DNA from: Lachnocurva sp029100405
Lineage (GTDB): Bacteria > Bacillota > Clostridia > Lachnospirales > Lachnospiraceae
Direction of reading: 5' to 3'
Assembly: GCA_046263755.1 (NCBI GenBank)
Contig: JBJYZC010000010.1
Location: 1-64,000 of the forward strand
DNA: 64,000 nucleotides
Positions 25,194 to 33,108 of this stretch are shown in pieces. The notes beneath the pieces are model-generated. The model ran no database searches. It was given only the letters and a program-made list of their open reading frames with translations, and had not been told where the DNA came from. The stretch's first letter is position 1; every line of letters starts with the position of its first letter. Made by a program: the position numbers and the translations under genes.

Positions 25194-25378
25194 GAAAAAA
25201 GGCTTGCCATACGATATTCGATGCCTGATAGAGCCATGTATGGAATTGAGACTATCGGTTCTGGAAAAAAGGCTTGAATTACGATATTTGATGCCTGAAA
25301 GAGCCATGTATAGGATTGAAACTATCGTTTTTGGAACAAAAGGCGTGTCATACGACATTTGATTCCTGCAAGAGGCTT
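25194..25378 (+). repeat. 70-bp tandem repeat (2 full copies plus partial third)
   Basis: Units beginning GAAAAAAGGCTTG at 25194 and 25264 and GAACAAAAGGCGTG at 25334, period 70. Each contains GATAGAGCCATGTAT or a variant followed by ACTATCG, so each unit can form a weak GATAG/CTATC hairpin like the terminator just upstream. Confidence 0.85.
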
Positions 25379-25565
25379 GTAGCGGCTGGCTGTTCAATCA
25401 TTATGGTCCAGCACCGGCAATTACGGCAAAGCTGTAACTCTTTTGGAGAAGAGTAGAAGTCAAATAGAATCTTTTATTCTGCATAAATCTCTGCATAAAT
25501 CATTGAAGGAAGGAAACCGGGCTTGTAAAATGGAGTCAGAATTCCATGTTAAGGAGACGAAGCAT

Positions 25566-26948
25566 ATGGACCTTTTTGAATATGCAGCCGCAAATCGGAA
25601 AGAAAATGAAGCTCCCCTTGCCGCCAGAATGCGTCCACAGACGCTGGACGAAGTGGTTGGCCAGGAGGACATCATCGGGAAAGACAAGCTCCTCTATCGT
25701 GCCATCAAGGCAGACCGGATCAGCTCTCTCATCTTCTACGGACCTCCCGGAGTCGGAAAAACGACCCTTGCCCGCGTGATCGCCGCCACGACATCTGCTG
25801 ATTTCCACCAGGTGAATGCAACGATTGCGGGAAAGAAAGACCTCGAGGAAGTTGTTGCAAAAGCGAAAGAAAATCTTGGCGGTTTTGGCAGAAAGACGAT
25901 CCTCTTTATCGATGAGATCCACCGCTTCAATAAGGCACAGCAGGACTATCTCCTTCCTTATGTGGAAGACGGCACGGTGATCCTGATCGGCGCGACGACT
26001 GAGAATCCCTATTTCGAAGTCAATGGAGCGCTCCTTTCGAGGTCTAGGATCTTCGAACTGAAGCCATTGTCGAAGGAGAATATTCTTACTCTGATTCACC
26101 GAGCATTCACTTCTGACAGGGGAGTAAAACCTTATCATGCAGAGATCACGGAAGAGGCAGCCGATTTCCTCGCGGACGTGTCGGATGGAGATGCCCGTGC
26201 TGCATTGAATGCCATAGAACTGGCGGTATTGACCACAGAACCGGCAAGTGACGGGAAGATCCACGTCACATTGAAAGTGGCGGAGCAATGCATACAGAAG
26301 AAGGCCATCCGCTATGACAAGACCGGTGATAATCACTACGACACCATCGCAGCCTTTATTGAGTCCATGTGCGGTTCCGATCCGGATGCTGCGCTTTATT
26401 ATCTCGCCCGTATGCTGGAAGCCGGAGAAGATGTGAAGTATATTGCACGAAGGATGCTGGTGGCAGCATCGGAAGAAGTTGGAAATGCAGACCCCATGGC
26501 CATCTGTGTCGCAGCCTCGGCCGCCATTGGCGTCGAGCGGGTCGGTATGCCGGAAGGAAGGATCATACTGGCTCAGGCCGCATCTTATATCGCATCGGCA
26601 CCGAAATCCAACTCTGCCTATCTCGGCATAGAGAAGGCAATCTCCCTGGTACGAAAGACCGGAAATCTGCCCATCCCATCCTACCTTCAGGACTCGAGCT
26701 ATAAAGGGGCCAAGAAATTGGGCCGGGGCATAGGATATAAGTACGCGCACAACTATCCGAATCACTGGGTAGACCAGCAGTATCTGCCCGATGAGATCCG
26801 CGAGGAAAAGATCTATGAGCCGAATGACATCGGTTACGAGGAAGAGATCAAGGCATACTTCAGAAAAATCGGAAAAGACCCGGCGCGTTACAGCTATGTC
26901 GATCCGTCACATTCCGGGAGACCCGAGAAACCCTGGGAAGACAAGTGA
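25566..26948 (+). CDS. rarA: Replication-associated recombination protein A (AAA+ ATPase)
   Basis: A clamp-loader-like AAA+ ATPase (RarA/MgsA/Mgs1) acting at stalled replication forks. It has 460 residues. LAARMRPQTLDEVVGQEDIIG leads into Walker A GPPGVGKTT (about 58-66), Walker B ILFIDEIHRF and the sensor GATTENP. The C-terminal tetramerisation part has the conserved YLPDEI motif. The start at 25566 follows TTAAGGAGACG; the frame is open for 41 codons upstream but without a ribosome site. Confidence 0.93.
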   Translation: MDLFEYAAANRKENEAPLAARMRPQTLDEVVGQEDIIGKDKLLYRAIKADRISSLIFYGPPGVGKTTLARVIAATTSADFHQVNATIAGKKDLEEVVAKAKENLGGFGRKTILFIDEIHRFNKAQQDYLLPYVEDGTVILIGATTENPYFEVNGALLSRSRIFELKPLSKENILTLIHRAFTSDRGVKPYHAEITEEAADFLADVSDGDARAALNAIELAVLTTEPASDGKIHVTLKVAEQCIQKKAIRYDKTGDNHYDTIAAFIESMCGSDPDAALYYLARMLEAGEDVKYIARRMLVAASEEVGNADPMAICVAASAAIGVERVGMPEGRIILAQAASYIASAPKSNSAYLGIEKAISLVRKTGNLPIPSYLQDSSYKGAKKLGRGIGYKYAHNYPNHWVDQQYLPDEIREEKIYEPNDIGYEEEIKAYFRKIGKDPARYSYVDPSHSGRPEKPWEDK

Positions 26949-27158
26949 TATTTCAGAAGAAATATAGACCGAAGCCGGATCATCATTCGTTTATAGTTGC
27001 ATAAATCCTAAGTGCATAAAAAGGCTGGATCCATGAGGGAGGTATGAGTTTAGGAAGGCATGCGTTAAGAAATGTCCAGAGAATGAGACAGGGGTAATTC
27101 TGAGAATGAGGGGAATGAGAAAACGATATGCTATGAGAAAGCGAGATGATAATAACTA

Positions 27159-28334
27159 ATGGATCTGTCAAAATCAAAACTTCCGCCGATTTATAAAAGG
27201 AATGGACGAGAGTGCTATCTTGATCCGATACGGCAGAAATTGATATATATAACGCCAGAAGAAACTGTTCGCCAGAAGGTCATTTCATACATTGTCAATG
27301 AGCTTAAGGTTCCAATAGAGATGATCCGGGTAGAAGAGCATCTTTCTCATTATGGAATCAGATCCAAAGAGCGTGCCGACATTATAATCGTAAAATATAA
27401 TGCGGATACAAAAGAAATTAATCCGTTGGTTGTCATTGAATGCAAAGCGCCTGATGTATATTTGAGTGAAGGTGTGGGCAGACAGATGACGGGATATGCA
27501 GACGCGCTTAATTGTGATTACTGTATGATGACTAACGGAACGGAGGCCTTTTGTTATTATTATGCTGAAGCCAAGAAGGACTATGTTCTGATCGAAAATA
27601 TTCCGGATTACATTTCAATGGTCAGGGGAGATTTCGTAGAATGTCCGTTGGAAAAACATCCGCCGAGACTTAAATTTGATGAGATACCGGATCATTGCCG
27701 GGAATACGATGGTTACGATATCGGCAGCAATACACCGAATGAACTTGCTGAAGTGTGTGTGAACCTATGGGAAGCGCTTCTTTATCCTGGACATAAGTTG
27801 CCGGTAAAAGAGTACAAGATATTTCGGCTGATACAAGACTATGGTATCCGATTGTTGAGCTATGGAAATGCGTCCGGTGGTTCATTTTTTGGGGCATACA
27901 GGTCTTTCCTTATTGATTACAATGGGAGTACGGAGTTTGTATCTATCGGATTAAGTCCGTATTCTACATGGAGCAAACAAGATATTGCAAAGACAGCAAT
28001 CAATGTGGCTATTGATACGGATGATGCTGCACATCATTCACTTCAGCTTTGTGTGGATGATAATGTCGTAAGAAATGGGAAAAAAGTCACTTTCTATCAT
28101 AGTGGAAGAATAGGGTTTAGTAATAAAGGAAGCGGAAAGATAGAAGGTTTACGAATCTTTACAGAAGACCTGTATCCCTCCATTATCGACGGCAAGAGAT
28201 TTAATCTTGGAACGCTCACTTATGACCGACTGTGGGAAGTAGATGATCCGGAGTTTATGAATCTGATAGAAAACCTGATATCTTATGCTCTTGTACGTGA
28301 CGAATACAGAAAGTATCTGCGAAAGCAAAAGTAA
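27159..28334 (+). CDS. HsdR N-terminal-type (PD-(D/E)XK) protein, stand-alone
   Basis: A 391-residue protein whose first 150 residues match the N-terminal nuclease domain of type I restriction HsdR: PEETVRQKVISYIVNELKVP, then RADIIIVKY and VVIECKAP, which give the D...ExK catalytic pattern. No helicase motifs follow, and no hsdM or hsdS genes are near. The C-terminal 230 residues are unassigned. Stand-alone HsdR_N_2 proteins are common in bacterial genomes and may be defence or housekeeping nucleases. The ribosome site is weak (GCGAGATGAT). Its AT-rich composition suits an accessory gene. Confidence 0.75.
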   Translation: MDLSKSKLPPIYKRNGRECYLDPIRQKLIYITPEETVRQKVISYIVNELKVPIEMIRVEEHLSHYGIRSKERADIIIVKYNADTKEINPLVVIECKAPDVYLSEGVGRQMTGYADALNCDYCMMTNGTEAFCYYYAEAKKDYVLIENIPDYISMVRGDFVECPLEKHPPRLKFDEIPDHCREYDGYDIGSNTPNELAEVCVNLWEALLYPGHKLPVKEYKIFRLIQDYGIRLLSYGNASGGSFFGAYRSFLIDYNGSTEFVSIGLSPYSTWSKQDIAKTAINVAIDTDDAAHHSLQLCVDDNVVRNGKKVTFYHSGRIGFSNKGSGKIEGLRIFTEDLYPSIIDGKRFNLGTLTYDRLWEVDDPEFMNLIENLISYALVRDEYRKYLRKQK

Positions 28335-28337
28335 TAA

Positions 28338-28379
28338 ACAACCCACATTGGCGGAGTAACCTTTTTGGGCTGTTTTTTA
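28338..28379 (+). terminator. Probable terminator after the HsdR-N gene
   Basis: AACA(A)CCCA can pair with TGGG(C)TGTT, with one mismatch and a run of T. The loop is long, so this is a modest call. Confidence 0.5.
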
Positions 28380-28474
28380 GGATTCTTTGATGAACTTCCG
28401 TAATATTTCTACATCTAAAGGCTGGACAGAAAGAGAGGGGGTGCGGACGGGTAATGCAACCAGATGTAACAAAA

Positions 28475-28495
28475 TACATGATATAATGTCATGTA
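28475..28495. promoter_or_regulatory. Palindromic operator over the ABC/AbrB promoter
   Basis: TACATGA and TCATGTA are exact 7-bp complements separated by seven bases. The spacer holds the TATAAT -10 box (28482-28487). A protein bound here would cover the promoter. The operon's third gene encodes a DNA-binding protein, so autoregulation is likely. Confidence 0.6.
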
Positions 28496-28562
28496 CGGTT
28501 GGTGGAAACAGACGCAATCAGACCTCACAATATTCATATAAATCATATTTATGGAGGACCAC

Positions 28563-29282
28563 ATGGATATTGTAGAAGTAAAGAATATTTGTAAGACCTA
28601 TCAGGCTTTTCAGATGAAAGACGTGTCCTTCTCGCTGGAAGAAGGCAGGATCACCGGATTCATCGGGCGAAACGGTGCCGGGAAAAGCACCACGATCAAA
28701 GCCATGCTGAATCTGATCCATACTGACAGCGGTAAGATCTTTTACTTTGGAATGCCGCTTGCCGGAAATGAAGCAAAGATCAAGCAGCGGATCGGGTATT
28801 CCACCGGAGCAGTCAGCTGGTTTCCGAGAAAGACGATAAAGACCATCGTCAGCACTACGAAATCCTTTTATTCAAACTGGGATGAGGATACTTATCACCA
28901 CTATATGGAGATGTTTGGTCTGGATGAAGGAAAGAAGCCCATGGAGCTTTCAGAGGGAATGAAGGTGAAGTTCAATCTTCTTCTGGCACTTTCCCACCGG
29001 GCAAAGGTTCTGATTTTAGATGAGCCGACCAGCGGGCTGGACCCATTTTCCCGGGATGAGCTCATGGAAGTGTTTCAGATATTGAAAGAACATGGGGTGA
29101 CGATCTTCTTTTCAACACATATCATTTCAGATCTGGAACGGTGTGCAGATAATATCATTTATATCAGTAATGGTGAGATAAAAGCGGACTGCTCCATGAG
29201 GGAGTTTATGCAGAGGAATGGCCGGCATGAGGAGACCCTGGAAGAGATTCTTCTGAGGCTGGAGAGGGAGGCGAGATCATGA
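28563..29282 (+). CDS. ABC transporter ATP-binding protein
   Basis: Cytoplasmic ATPase of an ABC-2-type exporter, 239 residues. Walker A is GRNGAGKST, the Q-loop region is present, and Walker B is VLILDEPTSGLDPF. The signature is the degenerate LSEGMKVK rather than LSGGQ, which is common in this exporter subgroup. The start at 28563 follows GGAGGACCAC. The permease overlaps by four bases. The neighbour pattern (ATPase, short permease, small regulator) resembles YtrB-like or bacitracin/antimicrobial-type exporters; the substrate is unknown. Confidence 0.85.
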   Translation: MDIVEVKNICKTYQAFQMKDVSFSLEEGRITGFIGRNGAGKSTTIKAMLNLIHTDSGKIFYFGMPLAGNEAKIKQRIGYSTGAVSWFPRKTIKTIVSTTKSFYSNWDEDTYHHYMEMFGLDEGKKPMELSEGMKVKFNLLLALSHRAKVLILDEPTSGLDPFSRDELMEVFQILKEHGVTIFFSTHIISDLERCADNIIYISNGEIKADCSMREFMQRNGRHEETLEEILLRLEREARS

Positions 29283-29932
29283 GTGCTTTATTGCGAAAGG
29301 AAATACAGCTCTCCTCGTTACTGCTGACCTGGCTGTTCATCAGCTTTGGCGTCATGACACTGATCCCGGGCTATCCGATCCTATGCAGCGTATTTTTTAT
29401 CACGCTTGGGATTTATCAAAGTTTCCAGAGTGCCAGGGAAGCAAACGATATCCTGTATTCGGCACTATTGCCGGTGGCAAAGAAGGATGTAGTCAAGGGA
29501 AAATATCAGTTTGTTATGGTGGTCGAGCTCTGCGGGTTCGCTCTTATCACTGTTCTTACCCTGCTCCGAATGACGGTCCTTAAGGATTCATCTATTTACA
29601 GGCAGAATGCGCTGATGAACGCCAATCTGTTTTACCTGGGCGCAGCTCTGTTTATTTTCGGATTATTCAATGTCATCTTTGTGGGCGGTTTTTTCAGGAC
29701 AGCCTATAAGCTTGGGAAGCCCTTTGTCATATATATCATTGCCGCATTTCTGATGATCGGAGTCTTTGAAGCACTGCATCATTTCCCGGGACTTGCGGCT
29801 GTCAATGCCTTCGGCTTTGACCATATCATTTTACAGAGCTCATTGCTTCTTGGCGGACTCCTGTTTTATACGGGAATAACATATCTGTCGTATCGAAAGG
29901 CCTGCGCAGATTTTGAGAAGATCGATCTGTAG
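29279..29932 (+). CDS. ABC-2 family membrane permease
   Basis: A 217-residue integral membrane protein with about six spans, for example LLLTWLFISFGVMTLI, LCSVFFITLGIYQ and the last one LLLGGLLFYTGITYLSY. Its ATG overlaps the stop of the ATPase gene. With the preceding ATPase it should form a homodimeric or heterodimeric exporter. The family of such short permeases (ABC2_membrane_5-like) often accompanies antimicrobial-sensing operons. Confidence 0.75.
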   Translation: MSALLRKEIQLSSLLLTWLFISFGVMTLIPGYPILCSVFFITLGIYQSFQSAREANDILYSALLPVAKKDVVKGKYQFVMVVELCGFALITVLTLLRMTVLKDSSIYRQNALMNANLFYLGAALFIFGLFNVIFVGGFFRTAYKLGKPFVIYIIAAFLMIGVFEALHHFPGLAAVNAFGFDHIILQSSLLLGGLLFYTGITYLSYRKACADFEKIDL

Positions 29933-29945
29933 TAAGGAGGAACGT

Positions 29946-30380
29946 ATGCTGAAAGACAATCTGGTGATGCTTCGAAATCTCCATGGGTTTTCACAGGAAG
30001 CGATCGCTGAAAAAATAGGGATCTCCAGACAGGCGTATGCCAAGTGGGAAACCGGTGCGACGATCCCCGATATTGAAAAGTGTTTATCACTGGCAGAAGT
30101 ATATGGGACGACCATTGACAGCCTGATCAGGACAGAATCCGTGGAAGGACTGGGGATCATTCCACCCGCTCCCAGAGGAAAAAATATCTGGGGTTCTGTT
30201 GCCGTAGGCGAAAGAGGTCAGATCGTCATCCCGAAGGGGGCTAGAGACTTGTTTGGACTGACGGGAGGACAGCGCATGGTCGTTCTCAGTGACGAAAATG
30301 GAATTGCCCTGATTCCGGAGGAAGTGTTCATGTCGAATATGAGAAACGCAATGGAGCGGAGTCTTGAAAAGCAGGATTAA
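29946..30380 (+). CDS. Helix-turn-helix regulator with C-terminal AbrB-like domain
   Basis: A 144-residue fusion. Residues 1-65 are an XRE helix-turn-helix (LVMLRNLHGFSQEAIAEKIGISRQAYAKWETGATIPDIEKCLSLAE). Residues 80-125 form a SpoVT/AbrB-type swapped-hairpin domain (WGSVAVGERGQIVIPKGARDLFGLTGGQRMVVLSDENGIALIP). TAAGGAGGAACGT precedes the ATG. It is the third gene of the exporter operon and the obvious candidate to bind the palindrome at 28475. Confidence 0.85.
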   Translation: MLKDNLVMLRNLHGFSQEAIAEKIGISRQAYAKWETGATIPDIEKCLSLAEVYGTTIDSLIRTESVEGLGIIPPAPRGKNIWGSVAVGERGQIVIPKGARDLFGLTGGQRMVVLSDENGIALIPEEVFMSNMRNAMERSLEKQD

Positions 30381-30426
30381 GGAAGATCTTCTGCTTCCTA
30401 TAGGGAAGATCTTCTGCTTCCTATTG
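30381..30426 (+). repeat. 23-bp tandem repeat (2 copies) right after the HTH-AbrB stop
   Basis: GGAAGATCTTCTGCTTCCTAT starts at 30381 and 30404. Each copy also forms a small AGGAAG/CTTCCT hairpin. The array begins with the base after the stop codon. Confidence 0.8.
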
Positions 30427-30537
30427 GGTACAGGTCAGAACTTCTTTTCCTTAACGTGCTAAAAGCATAGAAATATAGGGCCAGAATAGTGTACAATCGT
30501 ATGCAGAGCTTTCCAGCAATGATATGGAGGTACACAA

Positions 30538-31119
30538 ATGAAAGTTTTAATGATCAATGGTTCCCGTCGTGCAAATGGATGCACTTTTACGGCTTTGAAT
30601 CTTGTGGCTTTGAGTTTGAAGGAAGAGGGCATCGATTCGGAAATCGTATTTGTCGGTGCGGATGCAGCCAATGGCAAGCTGGCGGAGCTTGTGAAGTCCT
30701 TGAAAGAGAAGTGTGCCGGAGCAGATGGCTTTGTATTCGGCGCACCGGTCTACTATGCATCTCCAAGCGGTGAGATCCAGATGGTTCTGGATCGTTTGTT
30801 TGGTACAGCAGGGGAGGAGCTGCGGGGAAAGCCGGCAGCAGTTGTAACTTCGGCACGTCGTGCTGGCACGACATCCGCTCTGGATGTCCTGGCAAAGTAT
30901 CCGTCTTATCTGGAAATGCCGATTATCACATCCGACTATTGGACTATGGTTCATGGTTCGGTGCCGGAAGACGTCATGAAAGACGAAGAGGGTGTCGCTG
31001 TTTTAAAGCAGCTTGGAAAACGTATGGCTTATTTCCTGAAGTGCATCGAAGCTGGTAAGGCAGCAGGTATTAAAGCCCCGGCGCCGGCAGTTTATAACAA
31101 GACAAATTTTATTCGCTGA
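30538..31119 (+). CDS. Flavodoxin-like NAD(P)H-dependent oxidoreductase
   Basis: A 193-residue flavoprotein of the flavodoxin/FMN reductase family. The N-terminal FMN phosphate loop is NGSRRANGCT, and the second FMN segment is FGAPVYYASPSGEIQMVLDRLF. No Cys motif for an Fe-S cluster is seen, so it is not the iron-sulfur flavoprotein type. TATGGAGGTACACAA precedes the ATG. A variant GAAATATAG motif lies just upstream (30470). The substrate is unknown. Confidence 0.85.
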   Translation: MKVLMINGSRRANGCTFTALNLVALSLKEEGIDSEIVFVGADAANGKLAELVKSLKEKCAGADGFVFGAPVYYASPSGEIQMVLDRLFGTAGEELRGKPAAVVTSARRAGTTSALDVLAKYPSYLEMPIITSDYWTMVHGSVPEDVMKDEEGVAVLKQLGKRMAYFLKCIEAGKAAGIKAPAPAVYNKTNFIR

Positions 31120-31535
31120 TTGTTGACAAATAACGAAATCATGTGTAAGCATAGACGAAAAATTCGATATATGAATTCTTTTGAAAATGATGCGTGTTTC
31201 TAATGGCTATCAGGCATGTTTTGAGACAAAAAATCGATATATGAATTCTTTTCAAATTGATGCGTGTTTTTTAGGCTTTTTTATAGCATGAAATTCAAAA
31301 GATTTTCTATATCGAATTTCATGACCGAAGATGGCCTTTTTCTAGTGAGAAATACGCATGATTTTGAGAAAAAATTATATATCGAATCCTCTATCCTTGT
31401 AGGGCACTTCTGATGCACCTCCGATAGCAGGGATAGCCAGGCAAAAAGTCAGTCTACAAAAAAATAAAGTCAGTCTACAAATAAATAGGGATATCACTGG
31501 AAAAAAATTTAGCAGCAATTAGAAAAGGGGAGATC
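31120..31535. other. Gap with dispersed repeat before putP
   Basis: No gene. It contains the third copy of the dispersed composite repeat (31162-31387) and, nearer putP, a short CAAAAAATAAAGTCAGTCTA direct repeat (about 31442-31490). Confidence 0.65.
31162..31387 (+). repeat. Dispersed composite repeat, locus 3
   Basis: Direct units start with (A)ATTCGATATATGAATTC at 31162 and about 31232 (70-bp period). A half unit TAGCATGAAATTCAAAAG (from 31284) ends TATATCGAATTT near 31319. An inverted full unit, AATACGCATGATTTTGAG to ATATATCGAAT, follows (31351-31387). The second unit can pair with the half unit and the first with the inverted unit, giving nested stems. This is the cleanest of the three loci. 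Confidence 0.85.
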
Positions 31536-33089
31536 ATGACAAGTGCACAAATAGGGATCATTATTACAGTCGTTGCCTATCTCATGGGGATGCTTTTGAT
31601 CGGTATCTGGGCATCGAAGAGTACCAATGATGTCGGGGACTTCTACCTGGGCGGACGGAAGTTAGGCCCTTTTGTTACAGCAATGAGTGCCGAGGCATCG
31701 GATATGAGTTCCTATCTCTTAATGGGAATTCCGGGCCTGGCTTATCTGTCGGGAATTGCAGATGCCGGCTGGACGGCTGCCGGTCTCATCGTTGGTACTT
31801 ATTTGAACTGGCTTCTTGTTGCAAAGCGGATTCGGAAGTATTCCGCCCATCTCAATGCGATCACGATCCCGGATTACTTCAAGAGCCGTTTTCAGGATGA
31901 AAGCAATATCCTTTTGTTCATCAGTGCAGCCTTCATCCTGATCTTCTTTGTTCCTTATACGGCATCCGGTTTTGCAGCTTGCGGTAAGCTTTTCGCTTCC
32001 CTTTTCGGAGTGAATTATCAGCTGGCCATGATCGTTTCTGCCGTTGTGATCGTCGGTTATACAACGACCGGTGGATTTCTGGCAGCTTCGGAAACAGACT
32101 TTGTTCAGTCAATTGTTATGACGGCAGCCTTATTTATTGTTCTGGGCTATGGTATTTCGCAGGCCGGGGGAGTCAATGCTGTGATTGAGAATGCAAAGCA
32201 GCTTCCGGGCTTTCTGGATTGGAATGCTACTTATAACAATGCAAGCCATGCGGCAGATTCCTATAATATCTTTCACAAAGTCAGCATGTTCTGTTGGAGT
32301 CTTGGTTACTTCGGCATGCCCCACATTTTGCTTCGCTTCATGGCAATTGAAGATCCTGAGAAATTAAAACTTTCCCGGCGGGTTGCATCGGTCTGGGTTG
32401 TTTTCTCTCTTGGAATTGCAGTGATCCTTGGTATTGTCGGCCGGGCTATGACTTTGACCGGAACCATGAAGAATCTTGTGGATGCTTCGGATCCGGCCAG
32501 TTCCGCCAAGGCAGAGACTTTGATTGTTGTTCTGGCGGATCATATCAGTAAGAATGGTGCCCTGTTTGCCTTGATCGGCGGTATCATCATTGCCGGCATC
32601 CTGGCTTCTACCATGTCAACGGCAGATTCGCAGTTGATTGCAGCTGCATCGGCGGTTTCCGAAAATATCATTCAGGGTGTCTTCCATGTGAAATTGAGTG
32701 AGAAGATGGCCATGTTCATTGCCCGAGCAACCCTGATTCTGGTGGCCGGTTTTGCCATTTTCATTGCATGGAATCCCAACAGCTCGATATTTAATATCGT
32801 ATCCTTCGCCTGGGCCGGTTTCGGCGCTGCCTTTGGACCGATCATTCTGCTTTCGCTTTTCTGGAAACGGATGAATCGATACGGTGCCATCGCCGGTATG
32901 CTGTCCGGTGGCATCATGGTCTTCGTTTGGAAATATCTGGTGCGCCCTCTGGGAGGCTTCCTGAATCTCTATGAGCTGGCTCCGGCATTTCTGGTTTCTA
33001 TCCTGGTTGTGATCCTGGTAAGCCTTTTAACACCGGCTCCGGACAGGAAGATCGTAGAGGATTTTGAAGCGGTCAGGAAAGAATTATAA
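31536..33089 (+). CDS. putP: Sodium/proline symporter
   Basis: A Na+-coupled solute symporter of the SSS family (PutP), 517 residues, with about 13 membrane spans. The family signatures are VGDFYLGGRKLGPFVTAMSAEASDMSSYL, AGWTAAGLIVGTYLNW and the core STMSTADSQLIAAASAVSEN. AAAAGGGGAGATC precedes the ATG. Proline is the usual substrate, but related members carry other compounds. Confidence 0.92.
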   Translation: MTSAQIGIIITVVAYLMGMLLIGIWASKSTNDVGDFYLGGRKLGPFVTAMSAEASDMSSYLLMGIPGLAYLSGIADAGWTAAGLIVGTYLNWLLVAKRIRKYSAHLNAITIPDYFKSRFQDESNILLFISAAFILIFFVPYTASGFAACGKLFASLFGVNYQLAMIVSAVVIVGYTTTGGFLAASETDFVQSIVMTAALFIVLGYGISQAGGVNAVIENAKQLPGFLDWNATYNNASHAADSYNIFHKVSMFCWSLGYFGMPHILLRFMAIEDPEKLKLSRRVASVWVVFSLGIAVILGIVGRAMTLTGTMKNLVDASDPASSAKAETLIVVLADHISKNGALFALIGGIIIAGILASTMSTADSQLIAAASAVSENIIQGVFHVKLSEKMAMFIARATLILVAGFAIFIAWNPNSSIFNIVSFAWAGFGAAFGPIILLSLFWKRMNRYGAIAGMLSGGIMVFVWKYLVRPLGGFLNLYELAPAFLVSILVVILVSLLTPAPDRKIVEDFEAVRKEL

Positions 33090-33108
33090 GAAGAGGTTTT
33101 AGATTCAG

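Larger units (their letters stand above)
24911..25565. other. Gap with hairpin and 70-bp repeats before rarA
   Basis: No supported gene: the frames at 24985-25362 and upstream of 25566 lack ribosome sites and run through repeats. The stretch holds a terminator hairpin (25153-25192) and a 70-bp tandem repeat (25194-25378). Confidence 0.55.

Noticed and set aside
24985..25362. A 125-codon frame between the KilA-N gene and rarA
   Set aside because: It covers the terminator and the 70-bp repeats and lacks a ribosome site.
27043..27096. A short frame after GGGAGG upstream of the HsdR-N gene
   Set aside because: Only 17 codons, and the ATG is one base from the ribosome site, too close to be used well.
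30538..31119. Iron-sulfur flavoprotein
   Set aside because: The compact CX2CX2CX4-7C cluster motif of that family is missing.
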